This document shows positions 16,438-25,239 of a stretch of 57,687 nt of DNA, in pieces. The first letter of the stretch is position 1; every line of letters begins with the position of its first letter. Position numbers and translations under genes: made by a program. The notes under the pieces were generated by a model, which did not search any database, had not been told where the DNA came from, and saw only the letters and a list, made by a program, of their open reading frames with translations. Source of the stretch: Planctomycetaceae bacterium (lineage in GTDB: Bacteria > Planctomycetota > Planctomycetia > Planctomycetales > Planctomycetaceae); contig JAGQPW010000015.1 of the NCBI GenBank assembly GCA_020426515.1, positions 1 to 57,687 of the forward strand, read 5' to 3'.

Positions 16438-17544
16438 CTATTCAAAACGCAATCCCAGTCGAACATCGATTGTGATTGGTTTCCCATCACGCAGAATCTC
16501 AACCTTTACCATGTCCCCTGGGAGTTCCTCACCCACCAGCCGTGCCAGCTGGGCAATGTCCCGTACCTGCCGCGACTGCAGCGTCATCAGGATGTCCCCG
16601 ACTTTGATGTCGGCTGCTTCCGCTGGCGTGCCCCGGTAGACATCGGTAACCAGAAGCCCGGTCCCTTCAGGTCGAGGGTCGCCGGAGAGCCCGAGATAGG
16701 CGCCGCTGTGCGATCGATAGTCTTCTCCGGTCAGCAGCCGGTCCCAACCGTCGTGGTAGGCTGAAATCGGCACGTGAAAGTTGAAGGAGGTTTCCTCGCC
16801 AATTCGCGTATTGATCCCGATCAGGCGACCGTGCATGTCAAACAAGGGGCCACCAGAATCGCCCCCCACCAGTTCGCAGTCCGTTTGGAGATACCACTTT
16901 GTCTTTTGGATTACGCGCCCCAGTCGCGTCACCAGTCCGCGTTCTTCGTCCCAGCCTCCCGGGTGCCCCATCGCGATGCACCAGTCTCCCAGCTTAATGG
17001 ATTCCATGCTGGCGAGCTCGCAGTGCGGCCAGTCCTTGCGATCGGAATTGATCTGCACCATCCCTGCGTCCAGAGTTCGATTGCGACCTAACGTCTGGCC
17101 CAGCAGTTCTTCGCCATCAGGAAGCACGATCCGCACTCGGCCACCGGGGCGTCCAGCCACATGGGCTGCTGTCAGGATCAAGCCCTCGGCCGAAACGATG
17201 ACTCCGCTTCCTTGCGCCTGGCCAATGCGAAGGTTGACGGAGCAAGCCTTCAGAGACGGCAGCAAATTGGTAACGTGCGACTCGATCTGCCGTAATTCGG
17301 CCAGTGTCTGAGGGAGCGCTTTGCTGAAAACTGGAGGCAGCGGCTTTTCGTCGCCGGATGTGGTTGAGACCGTTGAGGACGTGTTCTGTGCCAGCTGTAG
17401 CTCAGTGTCCTGCGTTACCTCGATTTCAGTGCCCTGAGGGGTCGCGACCGACATTGGCAGCGCTGGCTGATCATCCCCACCGGTAGGCTGGACTGTGAGC
17501 GCGAGTACGATCACAGCAGACAGGATGGAGGACGACACCTGCAT
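16438..17544 (-). CDS. HtrA-like exported serine protease with PDZ domain
   Basis: A 368-residue S1C protease. Residues 1-23 are a signal peptide and residues 24-90 a low-complexity linker. The trypsin-like triad is complete: His128 in TAAHVAG, Asp159 in LDAGMV, Ser230 in GGDSGGP. The PDZ domain covers about 280-368 (YLGLSGDPRPEGTGLLVTDVYRGTPAEAADIKVGDILMTLQ). The family degrades or refolds damaged envelope proteins. It has a single PDZ domain as DegS does, but no C- or N-terminal membrane anchor beyond the signal. It sits 120 bases downstream of a TPR lipoprotein gene on the same strand, so they may be co-transcribed. Confidence 0.92.
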   Translation of the reverse strand: MQVSSSILSAVIVLALTVQPTGGDDQPALPMSVATPQGTEIEVTQDTELQLAQNTSSTVSTTSGDEKPLPPVFSKALPQTLAELRQIESHVTNLLPSLKACSVNLRIGQAQGSGVIVSAEGLILTAAHVAGRPGGRVRIVLPDGEELLGQTLGRNRTLDAGMVQINSDRKDWPHCELASMESIKLGDWCIAMGHPGGWDEERGLVTRLGRVIQKTKWYLQTDCELVGGDSGGPLFDMHGRLIGINTRIGEETSFNFHVPISAYHDGWDRLLTGEDYRSHSGAYLGLSGDPRPEGTGLLVTDVYRGTPAEAADIKVGDILMTLQSRQVRDIAQLARLVGEELPGDMVKVEILRDGKPITIDVRLGLRFE

Positions 17545-17664
17545 CGTGGGCAGCTCCGGGCGGACAGGTCACGGACAGTGGTCCATGGATCATACGCTGC
17601 CAGGGGAGCCGGACTCCAGCGAAAGACGCATATTTCTTGCATTGCCCCGGCCGACGGCCCCGAA

Positions 17665-19917
17665 TCAACGGCCCGGAACAATCCGGGGCAAATCGCTGTC
17701 CCAGCCAGAGATGCCCTGCGATGGGCCACTTGCTGGTTGTCGGGTTGTGCCTGTTTCACTGGAGCTGCTCGAATTGCGATTGCGATAGCTCTCGGGGATG
17801 ACAACTTCCCCGGCCGGTCGTGAAGATGCGTTCTGAGGCTGCATGGACATCTCCGGTGCGGAGTTTCCGCTGCCTGCCGGGCGACTGTTGTGCGGATAAG
17901 GCTCGGGTGATCCTGGCTGCTGGTGAGGAGCCGTGTACTGGGAGCCTCCCGAAGGGGAATACATCACTGATCCTCCCGGATGAGCAACGCCGGGCCCCCC
18001 CAGCGGAGCCGACTGCATCTGCTGACCGCCCACCTGTCGAATGGCTGAATTCAGGTCTTGAGCCGCCTGGTTCCGTTGATTGTCGTACATCTGGAGATTC
18101 TGGTACGACTCCTGGTACTGAGATGGCACGTTTCCGGGTACGTACCTGGAGGCTGTTCCCAACTGATGCGGGGAGGTCATGTTGGCCCCACCCGAAGGTA
18201 CCTGCTGTCCAAACTGGTTCGTGATCATCTGTGACTCTGGCATCTGGACATTCATCTGCTGTCGCAGGTCCATCGGCGGTGAGTCGGTCGGCAAGTAGCG
18301 TTGGGGTTGCGGATTGCTGGCGCCATTCAGCATGGTCGATGACCCGGGCATGGCTTGCGTCGCCGCATTAGAAATCACCGGGAACATGGCACCGGGACCG
18401 AAGCCCATTCCCATGCGAGCCGCCGCCTTACTGGCTTCCTGCAGCGGATCACCCATGGGCTGTTGTGCCGGTGTTCCCTGCGGTGTTCCCTGCGGTGGAA
18501 CCTGACCGGAACTGGCCACTGCCGCGCTGTTCGCCTCTCCATTGGGCTGCATGTAAGGGCTGCTCTGCTGTTGCTGTTGCTGTTGCTGCTGGTAGTACGC
18601 GGGGTTGACGTTCGCGCCTGGCTGAGCGTAGCCCTGGCTGGTCTGGGCGCCGGCCTGAATGGCGGGCTGGCCCCACGGCTGAGTCAGCCGGGCCAGATCG
18701 TTTGCAGGTAGATTTGCCGCAGGCATTGATGAGGTGGCATCCCGACCGGGCTGAGCAAACTGAGCAGTGCTGGCCCCTTGGTAACTATCAGGATAGGCTG
18801 CCGGCGGCTGATTTCTGGCATCGTATCCAGCGGAGTTGCCGGACTGCTGGCTCCAGTCCCCATTCTGATGCGACGGCATTTGTGGGGGCGAAGTCGCCAG
18901 ATCTACAGACATCCCGTTCAGGGACGTCGATTGTCCCTGATTGGCAAAACCGTTGTTCTGGTAGTCTGCGTAAGGGACCTGCTGCGGGGCTTCGCTGGCT
19001 CCTCCAAGCATGATGGGCCCTCGGGAAACATTGGCGTATCGTTCCCGATCAATGTTGTTGAGCTCTTTACGCAATGCATCGCCGTGCAATGGCTGGTTCC
19101 CGGGATACGGAGGAGGCGTACCACCCGCCTGGTGTTGCTGTGCGCTGGCGGTTCGGATTTGTTCCTGTTCCCGATTGGCAGCCATTCGCTGACGAATGTC
19201 GTTTGCCAATACTTCATCGGCTGATGGCTTGTCTCGAAGCCGGTCGAGCAGCGGTCGATTGTCGACGGGTTTGGCGGCGGAATTCTCGGCCAGAGCCTGC
19301 TGGATTTCTGTTTCATTCAGAACGCGGCGATATGTCTCCCGGGCCAATTCGACCTGGCCTTTCTGAGCGTACACGTCCCCCAGATGCTTGATGGCATTCT
19401 GGTTGTTCGGGTCATGGACCAGCGCCCGATTGAGGTACTGCTCACTTTCCTGAAGCCGTTTCTGCAGCAGATAGGAGTATCCCAGATCACCCAGAACCTT
19501 GGAGTTCGAAGGTTGTTCGGCCAGGGCGAGCAGATAGTGCTTTTCCGCATCCACGTACTGCTTCTGCAGGTCGGCCACAATTCCAACGCCGTGCAGCGCA
19601 TCAACGTTGCGAGGCTGTTGACGCAGTGCGGCTTCAAAGTGTTGCCGGGCTTTTGTGAGTGTTTCGGGCTTGGCATCGCGATACCAGGCAGCCACCAGCA
19701 TCTGTCCCTGTCGGACCTGATCGGCCGTGGCTGCGGGGATTGATGCAGCCGCCTGGCTGAGTTCAGTGGCCTGGGCAGCTGGTGACTTCGAATTCGTCGC
19801 ACTTTCTGCGACTTTCTGCTCCGGGGGATCGGATTTGAAGACAGAGAATAGGTCAGCGGACCGGCAGCCTGAGAAGACTAGCAGGGCAGTCACCAGAAGT
19901 CGCATCGTGCTGTTCAT
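17665..19917 (-). CDS. TPR lipoprotein with long Gln/Pro-rich tail
   Basis: A 750-residue protein. The N-terminus MNSTMRLLVTALLVFSGCRS ends in a lipobox-like VFSGC. Residues about 65-205 contain at least four TPR units (ALRQQPRNVDALHGVGIVADLQKQYVDAEKHYLLAL and those that follow). Residues about 255 to the end are unstructured, rich in Gln, Pro, Gly, Ser and Asn, with a run of nine Gln codons at 18565-18591. The frame opens at 19995, but the ATG at 19917 has a GAGGGTG stretch in front and gives a proper lipoprotein signal. It is divergent from the zinc-ribbon gene. Function unknown; probably a cell-surface scaffold. Confidence 0.8.
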   Translation of the reverse strand: MNSTMRLLVTALLVFSGCRSADLFSVFKSDPPEQKVAESATNSKSPAAQATELSQAAASIPAATADQVRQGQMLVAAWYRDAKPETLTKARQHFEAALRQQPRNVDALHGVGIVADLQKQYVDAEKHYLLALAEQPSNSKVLGDLGYSYLLQKRLQESEQYLNRALVHDPNNQNAIKHLGDVYAQKGQVELARETYRRVLNETEIQQALAENSAAKPVDNRPLLDRLRDKPSADEVLANDIRQRMAANREQEQIRTASAQQHQAGGTPPPYPGNQPLHGDALRKELNNIDRERYANVSRGPIMLGGASEAPQQVPYADYQNNGFANQGQSTSLNGMSVDLATSPPQMPSHQNGDWSQQSGNSAGYDARNQPPAAYPDSYQGASTAQFAQPGRDATSSMPAANLPANDLARLTQPWGQPAIQAGAQTSQGYAQPGANVNPAYYQQQQQQQQQSSPYMQPNGEANSAAVASSGQVPPQGTPQGTPAQQPMGDPLQEASKAAARMGMGFGPGAMFPVISNAATQAMPGSSTMLNGASNPQPQRYLPTDSPPMDLRQQMNVQMPESQMITNQFGQQVPSGGANMTSPHQLGTASRYVPGNVPSQYQESYQNLQMYDNQRNQAAQDLNSAIRQVGGQQMQSAPLGGPGVAHPGGSVMYSPSGGSQYTAPHQQPGSPEPYPHNSRPAGSGNSAPEMSMQPQNASSRPAGEVVIPESYRNRNSSSSSETGTTRQPASGPSQGISGWDSDLPRIVPGR
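18565..18591 (-). repeat. CAG/CAA run coding for nine glutamines
   Basis: Nine consecutive CAG or CAA codons in the disordered part of the TPR lipoprotein. Mixed codons make it less slippery than a pure triplet run. Confidence 0.85.
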
Positions 19918-20296
19918 GGTCACCCTCGGCAGGGCCGAAATTCTGCCTGCCCGGAGGCAGGACGTGGGCGAGTTCGTCAGCTTTCCGGCCAGCACTGCTG
20001 GTCGGAACTTGCATCACGAGCCCGCAAATCGAAACCGGGCATCATGCCCCTCATCGATTATGCATCAGTTGGAATGAAATTCAGCGGCGGAACCGGATTC
20101 GCCGTGTCATTGACCGCGGGTTTCTACTGCAAATGACCAAACGTGTCGATACGAAGTTCAGAACCGCTCTAAGTTTCGCATTGACCGGCAGTTCAGGCCG
20201 AATGTCGCCGCTCGGTGGAAATCATCAGGTGGTAGTTGACGGTACCACACAGGAGTCGCGAAACTTTGGTTTTGACTTTCCCGGTTGGATAATCTC
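19918..20296. other. divergent intergenic region, no feature resolved
   Basis: This stretch separates the TPR lipoprotein gene (minus) from the zinc-ribbon protein gene (plus) and must hold both promoters. I see no clear -35/-10 pair, operator or hairpin. Confidence 0.4.
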
Positions 20297-20884
20297 ATGT
20301 CGATTGACCCACAACAGGTTCCGATTCCGCAGCCGTTTCAGTCCATTTACCTGGAGGGACTGTTCACGCACTGCGTGGACTGTGAGTGCGATCTCCTCGA
20401 CTCGAACGTCCCCTACACAGTCGTCAAACACGTGGTCGGACAGGAGCCGGTGTTTGAAATGGCCCTCTGTCTGGAATGTGCCGCCAACCTGCGTTCGCAG
20501 TACTCTGTTGAGACCCAGCAACGGTTAAACGAGTTTCTCGAACAGGCTCAGCGGCGAGAGCCCGGCCCAGCCCCGGATGACCAGGGTGACGACTTCACGT
20601 GGGAAGATGGCATTGCCGCCTGTTTCTCGTGTGGCAAGCCAAGAAAAGACTGTCGGCGGTATGAACTGGCGGGTGTCTGCCTGAATCAGGATCTGATCGT
20701 ACAGGCCCCCACGGATTTGGGTTTTACCACACCGTTCCTGCTTTGCGATGACTGCAACGAACAGGTTTCCAAGCTGATTTCCCGGCAAACCCGCGATGCG
20801 TGGGATCGATTCATGGAGGAGCACTTCGACGGCCCGCCGGGCGTTGAACTCGACAGTCCACGGTTTGATCCCATTCTGATCTAA
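20297..20884 (+). CDS. double zinc-ribbon-like hypothetical protein
   Basis: A 195-residue protein with two Cys clusters: CVDCEC with CLEC (about residues 26-63), and CFSCGKPRKDC with CDDC (about 110-160). Each looks like a four-Cys zinc site. No membrane segment or signal. I cannot assign a known family; it may be a planctomycete-specific protein. The frame can start at a TTG at 20285, but the ATG at 20297 (MSIDPQQVPIPQP) is more likely. It stops eight bases before the convergent P450 gene. Confidence 0.75.
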   Translation: MSIDPQQVPIPQPFQSIYLEGLFTHCVDCECDLLDSNVPYTVVKHVVGQEPVFEMALCLECAANLRSQYSVETQQRLNEFLEQAQRREPGPAPDDQGDDFTWEDGIAACFSCGKPRKDCRRYELAGVCLNQDLIVQAPTDLGFTTPFLLCDDCNEQVSKLISRQTRDAWDRFMEEHFDGPPGVELDSPRFDPILI

Positions 20885-20891
20885 CTCGGTG

Positions 20892-22331
20892 TCACGCCAC
20901 CCGACGCTGCAGGTCCCGCTGAGGCTGACAGGCTGGTGGCAGATCGACGAGAGTGTGGATGGAACCGGTCACTGGCGTGTTTGTGAACTCACCATCATGG
21001 GCCTGCACCCGCATTGGCATTGCGGATGTGGGGTAGAGCATGGTCGACATGGCTCGGGCATTGATCTCTGCCCCGGCGACGACATTCAGCTTGAATCGCT
21101 GCAGCAGCATGGGGAGTGAGATCTTCAGCTGCATCATGCCCAGGGCGGCACCGATGCACATTCGAGGTCCGGCGCCGAATGGCAGGTACGCATAGGGTGA
21201 TGGGCTGATCGTCTTCCAGCGATCGGGATGGAAACGCTCGGGTTGTTCGAATTGTTCCGGAAGGTGGTGGCTCATGAACTGGCTGAACACCACGACAGAG
21301 CCTTGCTGCAACTGGAACGGCCCCAGTTCCAGCGGTTCGGCGGCGATTCGCTGCACATAGGCCGATGCGGGCAGGACCCGCATGCTTTCCTTGATGACCC
21401 GCTCAAGCACTTCAAAACGATCCAGGTCTTCAGGCTTTGGAGTCCGTCCGCCGAGCACGGTATTCAGTTCGTCGTGCAACTCCTGCATGACTTCCGGATG
21501 CTGAGCCAGGAGAAACAGCGTCCAGGATAGGGTGTGGGCCGAGGTCAGGTGGGCCGCTCCAAACAGCAGCGTGATGTGCCCGATCAGGTGTTCGTCGGAA
21601 ATTCCCCCTTCTTCATCGTGGGCACGAATCAGCAGCGACAGAATATCGGTGCCCAGACCACTGTCGCGTCGAACCGCCAGCAGTTCCTTCACGGCGACTT
21701 CGAGTTCTTTGGCGGAGTCCAGTAGTTCGTCGTACGCAGCGGAGGCCTGCACGCTGCCAGTAAAAGCCCCTGCCCCGACTTCATGATTCAGGCCAACCCA
21801 GCGTTCGGTCAGTTCACCGACTTTGTAAGCGAGTTCGGGGTGATCGAGCCCGAACAGGATGGCGCATGTCAGCCGCAGCATGTAATTGGTCATGTCGGCG
21901 GCGACGTCCCGCGTCTCGCCAATCTGCCACTGGCTGAACGCGTCTTCGGAAACAGCCGCGACATTTTCGTGATAGGCGACAATGGCCTTCTTCTGCAGTG
22001 GCCCCTGGACCATGCGTCGATGTCGACGATGTTCTTCTCCATTCATACTCAGCAGACCGGAGGTCACGCGACGCTGAGCGGACTTGCGGGGGCCATACGC
22101 CGCGAAGAATCGCGAATGAAACCGGCTGGCATCGCTGAGCACTTGACGATTGTACTCGGGACCAAAGACGAAAAAGATCCGCTGATTGCCCTCTTGAAGT
22201 GCGCACACTTCGCCATGACGGGCCCACAGCCGACGCATGCAGACCAGCGGATCGTCGGCAAAATCCGCAATCCGCCCGTGGGTAATCGGCAGCCCGCTCT
22301 GGGGCAGTGGCAACGTGTAACTCTCTGACAT
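20892..22331 (-). CDS. cytochrome P450
   Basis: A 479-residue P450. The heme loop is FGAGPRMCIGA with Cys392 as the iron ligand; ExxR is ESMR (Glu315-Arg318); the PERF element is PERFHPDRW. In the I helix (257-270) the conserved Thr263 is present, but the residue before it, normally Asp or Glu of the acid-alcohol pair, is Leu262. That pair delivers protons for O2 activation, so the enzyme may use another route or a different reaction. The protein is soluble, with no N-terminal anchor, as in bacterial P450s. No ferredoxin gene is adjacent. Substrate unknown. The ATG at 22331 gives a normal bacterial N-terminus. Confidence 0.92.
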   Translation of the reverse strand: MSESYTLPLPQSGLPITHGRIADFADDPLVCMRRLWARHGEVCALQEGNQRIFFVFGPEYNRQVLSDASRFHSRFFAAYGPRKSAQRRVTSGLLSMNGEEHRRHRRMVQGPLQKKAIVAYHENVAAVSEDAFSQWQIGETRDVAADMTNYMLRLTCAILFGLDHPELAYKVGELTERWVGLNHEVGAGAFTGSVQASAAYDELLDSAKELEVAVKELLAVRRDSGLGTDILSLLIRAHDEEGGISDEHLIGHITLLFGAAHLTSAHTLSWTLFLLAQHPEVMQELHDELNTVLGGRTPKPEDLDRFEVLERVIKESMRVLPASAYVQRIAAEPLELGPFQLQQGSVVVFSQFMSHHLPEQFEQPERFHPDRWKTISPSPYAYLPFGAGPRMCIGAALGMMQLKISLPMLLQRFKLNVVAGAEINARAMSTMLYPTSAMPMRVQAHDGEFTNTPVTGSIHTLVDLPPACQPQRDLQRRVA

Positions 22332-22522
22332 GGCATCCGTGCCTTCTCAAGCCGCTCGCCGCATCCCACCTGCGAAAAGCGTGAGTTCAATGGTCTGGTC
22401 CGCGAACTGGTTCCCAACCGTCGCCAACCCACTGTTTGGGAAGATACGTCGAATTCCCAATTTTGCACAAGACGGACCCGCCCGGCATTCCCAAAGTCGG
22501 CCAGAGTTCACTCTGTAAAAAC

Positions 22523-22561
22523 AACGCGGCCCGCAAACCTGTCAGGTCTGCGGGCCGCGTT
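22523..22561. terminator. long hairpin terminator between MFS and P450 genes
   Basis: Two 19-base arms around one base: AACGCGGCCCGC...ACCTG and its complement, with a single mismatch. It lies 25 bases after the stop of the MFS transporter gene (minus strand). The T content after it is low, but the stem is very stable. It is the obvious end of the transporter transcript. Confidence 0.7.
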
Positions 22562-22586
22562 GAAACATGAATACGGACCTGTCAGA

Positions 22587-24245
22587 TCACGATTCGCCAG
22601 TCGGGGAGACGAGCGGATCGGCTCCTCGCTCGGTCATTTCGCTGATCGTCAGCGGTCGATAACCGCCGGCGGATCGGAAGTAGAGCATCAGCAGCAGATA
22701 GATTACTGCCATTGAGGCCGGAATGAGTGAATCGGTGACCAGAGTCTTACGGTCCCCGGTGATCGAGGCTTCGAGGGCTTTCTGCTCTTCCGGAGTTCGA
22801 TCAGCAGGCTTCTTGTCGAGAGCCGCTCCCAGCTTCTGACCATCCAGGCCGGTGGCTGGTGGGAAGACCAGGAAGGCGCTTTCCTTTTCCGACTTGAAAT
22901 CGTCGTACGCAGCGGCATCTGCGGCTTGCAGGGCCTCGCCAGAATACTTGTCTTTGAAGTATCCCAGTCCCGGCGAACCAATCAGACCAGCGGACATCAT
23001 TCCGATGCCACCCATAATGCTGATGGCCACCGCCCCGGTCCGCGGAAAGCGGTCACTGGCGACTGCCAGCATTGTTGGCCAGAAGAACGTCTTGCCAAAC
23101 CCGTAAACCGTCAGGGCCAGGAGAGCCATTGCGAACGAATTCACATTGCTGGTGAGGTTCAGACCAATGCAGGCCAGCACCGCGCAAACGAACAGCAACG
23201 CCACTGGAGAAAGGCCCAGCTTCTTTTCGATGAACTCCGCACAGAACCGCAGGCCAAACATCACCGCCGAAGTGAAGACGAACAGAATCTTACCTTCCCC
23301 GGACGAAAGGATGTTGCCTGTGATGTTCTGAATCCAGCCATCGGTTCCCAGTTCCACGGCTCCCACAAGAGCATGTGTCATGAACAGGACAAACAGCAGC
23401 CATGAGCCGACCGAGAAGTTCGTGATGACGCCAATCGCAACCAGCAGTGCTCCACCGATGACATACCCTGCCACCGAAGCAGTGCCCGCATCCAGGAAGG
23501 CCTTCAGCACATCGCCGAAAAAGAGTGCCAGCAGGTAGCAAACCACGAGACCACCAAGGATTCCGACGTCCTTGAACATATCGCCAAGGCTGAGCCCCTT
23601 CTCTGAGGCTTCGGACTGCGGCATCTTTTGTCCCATGAACATAATCCCGTAAACCAGCGTCGGGATCAGGAACAGGGCCAGCTGCATCTTCCAGGCGATC
23701 TGCATTCCGTCATCGAGCACCCAGCCAGCCGCTCCGCCCAGAATCATTCCGGCCGGCCAGCTGGCATGCAGGATGTTCAGGTAGTGCGTGCGATTGTTGG
23801 GGAACAGTGTGGCGACCAGGGGATTCGCCACGGCTTCGAGCGTTCCATTCGCAACAGCAAAAATGAAGGTCCCCCAGAACAACAAGTTGTAGGCGGAAAC
23901 CTTTGTTGCTTCGATCGATGCGGCATCCACTCCGGCCAGAGACGGGGCTGCCAAAGCGACAAATGCTGACACCACGTGCAGGAGGAACGCGACGACGACC
24001 AGTTTGCCGTAGCCGATCTTGTCGGCGATGATTCCGCCGATGATGATGCCGAAGCAGAATCCTGTGAATCCCGCACCGCCAATGGCTCCCAGTTCTGATC
24101 CTGTGAATCCGTACTCGCGGCCCCAGTTGTCAAGAATGCCGCCGCGAATCGCGAATCCGACCCCAGCGGCCAGAATGGCCATAAACCCTGCCCATAGAAG
24201 ACGATGGGCATTTGGCGCAATGCCCTTTTCAGTCCCAGCACTCAT
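22587..24245 (-). CDS. MFS transporter, sugar:proton symporter-like
   Basis: A 552-residue protein with about twelve to fourteen membrane segments. The N-terminal half has [48 protein letters not shown], an MFS-type loop 2-3 region, and a later [35 protein letters not shown], which resembles the FucP/nucleoside:H+ symporter branch. A soluble 80-residue insertion ([11 protein letters not shown]...[21 protein letters not shown]) lies before the last segment. Substrate is probably a sugar. The frame begins at 24254; I prefer the second ATG, at 24245, because GGGAG is nine bases ahead of it. Upstream is a structured leader. The P450 gene follows after a terminator. Confidence 0.85.
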   Translation of the reverse strand: MSAGTEKGIAPNAHRLLWAGFMAILAAGVGFAIRGGILDNWGREYGFTGSELGAIGGAGFTGFCFGIIIGGIIADKIGYGKLVVVAFLLHVVSAFVALAAPSLAGVDAASIEATKVSAYNLLFWGTFIFAVANGTLEAVANPLVATLFPNNRTHYLNILHASWPAGMILGGAAGWVLDDGMQIAWKMQLALFLIPTLVYGIMFMGQKMPQSEASEKGLSLGDMFKDVGILGGLVVCYLLALFFGDVLKAFLDAGTASVAGYVIGGALLVAIGVITNFSVGSWLLFVLFMTHALVGAVELGTDGWIQNITGNILSSGEGKILFVFTSAVMFGLRFCAEFIEKKLGLSPVALLFVCAVLACIGLNLTSNVNSFAMALLALTVYGFGKTFFWPTMLAVASDRFPRTGAVAISIMGGIGMMSAGLIGSPGLGYFKDKYSGEALQAADAAAYDDFKSEKESAFLVFPPATGLDGQKLGAALDKKPADRTPEEQKALEASITGDRKTLVTDSLIPASMAVIYLLLMLYFRSAGGYRPLTISEMTERGADPLVSPTGES

Positions 24246-24693
24246 GGAGGTCATCTCCCTTTAATTCGTGTGTCTTACACTTGCCCGGCGCGACAACGTC
24301 GGGCAACAAAATTCCCACCAGACCTGAGTCGCAGCCTCGAATCAAGGCTGCACTCCATGCGTGCTGTTCGTCGGTAGAACGCCTCACATAGGCGTTTGTG
24401 ATTCCAGTCGCTGGCAAGGGGGAACCGGTATGCTAATGGTCGCCGCGTACCTTTGCTACGGTTCAAGCCCCGTTGATGCAACATTTCACCGGACCGAAGC
24501 GTGACTGTTGTTGCTCGGCCGAGCAGCCTTCAGCGCGAGATGCAGCCCTGCCGATAATTAGCGATTCGCCGCAGATTTGACATTCCGCCCGCACGCGACG
24601 ACAATGCCAAATTCCCAAATGCAATGCACGGAGGCTTTCTGTTGAAGACTCCCTGTTTGCGTTGCCGTTGAGTATTCGAAACGCGACCATCAC
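24246..24693. promoter_or_regulatory. hairpin-rich 5' leader of the MFS gene
   Basis: No gene found. On the minus strand, three inverted repeats precede the transporter: AACGCCT/AGGCGTT (24378-24396, perfect 7 bp), GCAGCCT/AGGCTGC (24331-24351, perfect 7 bp) and TTGCCCGGCG/CGTCGGGCAA (24281-24306, 10 bp with one mismatch). A smaller GTGT/ACAC repeat follows. Together they fill most of the 150 bases before the Shine-Dalgarno. This could be a structured regulatory leader, but no known riboswitch class is recognised. The rest, to 24693, holds the plus-strand control region of the Lys-rich gene. Confidence 0.45.
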
Positions 24694-25077
24694 ATGGCCT
24701 CACGCAGACTGCAAAAACGAATCGAACTGGAAGCCGCGGAAAAGCTTGGTACGCCTGCCAAGAAAAAGGCAACCAAGAAGAAAGCCTCCACCGCCACGCG
24801 CAAGCGAAAGACCAAAGCTCCGGAACGCAAACGCGTCCTGTGGGGTGTCTTCAGCGGCACTCTGAAAGAAGAAGGCCGCTACCCTTACGACCAGCGTGAG
24901 GAGGCCGAAAAGCGACTGGAGCAACTGCGGGCCAAGAGCAAGAAGCTGTTTTTCATTCAGCCCATTAAAGAATCCCTCTCCGCCTCGGGCGAAGCTCCCG
25001 AAGTTTCCCTCGCAGGAGACGTGGACGAGGAACTCGATATCGAAACGACGAAGGCTGCTGACGGCGAAGAAGAATAG
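24694..25077 (+). CDS. small Lys-rich hypothetical protein
   Basis: A 127-residue protein. Residues about 20-47 are extremely basic (PAKKKATKKKASTATRKRKTK), resembling a nucleic-acid-binding tail. Residues 48-95 form a compact domain (RVLWGVFSGTLKEEGRYPYDQREEAEKRLEQLRAKSKKLFFIQPIKE), and the last 30 are acidic. I believe this pattern recurs in planctomycetes, but its role is unknown; nucleoid- or ribosome-associated protein is a guess. A strong terminator follows 31 bases after the stop, so it is a single transcript unit. Confidence 0.8.
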   Translation: MASRRLQKRIELEAAEKLGTPAKKKATKKKASTATRKRKTKAPERKRVLWGVFSGTLKEEGRYPYDQREEAEKRLEQLRAKSKKLFFIQPIKESLSASGEAPEVSLAGDVDEELDIETTKAADGEEE

Positions 25078-25108
25078 GCCGCCCCTTCAGCCTGACTGCA
25101 TACACGGG

Positions 25109-25148
25109 AAAAGAACGCCTCGGCATCGCTGCCGTCAGGCGTTCTTTT
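25109..25148 (+). terminator. rho-independent terminator after the Lys-rich gene
   Basis: AAAAGAACGCCT (25109-25120) and AGGCGTTCTTTT (25137-25148) form a perfect 12-bp stem ending in TTTT. The A/T ends make it work on both strands. It isolates the Lys-rich gene from the esterase gene. Confidence 0.88.
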
Positions 25149-25239
25149 CGTATCGACGGTGGCCTATTCGCCCAAACTCAACCGCCGGGAACTTTCCAGC
25201 TCACTCCCCAGTCGGTGCTGTTCTTCGAGGAGAAATGCC

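Noticed and set aside
24420..24480. tRNA-like stretch with GGTTCAAGCC
   Set aside because: The T-arm letters match, but the five-base T stem cannot pair, no anticodon arm fits and the acceptor ends are not complementary.
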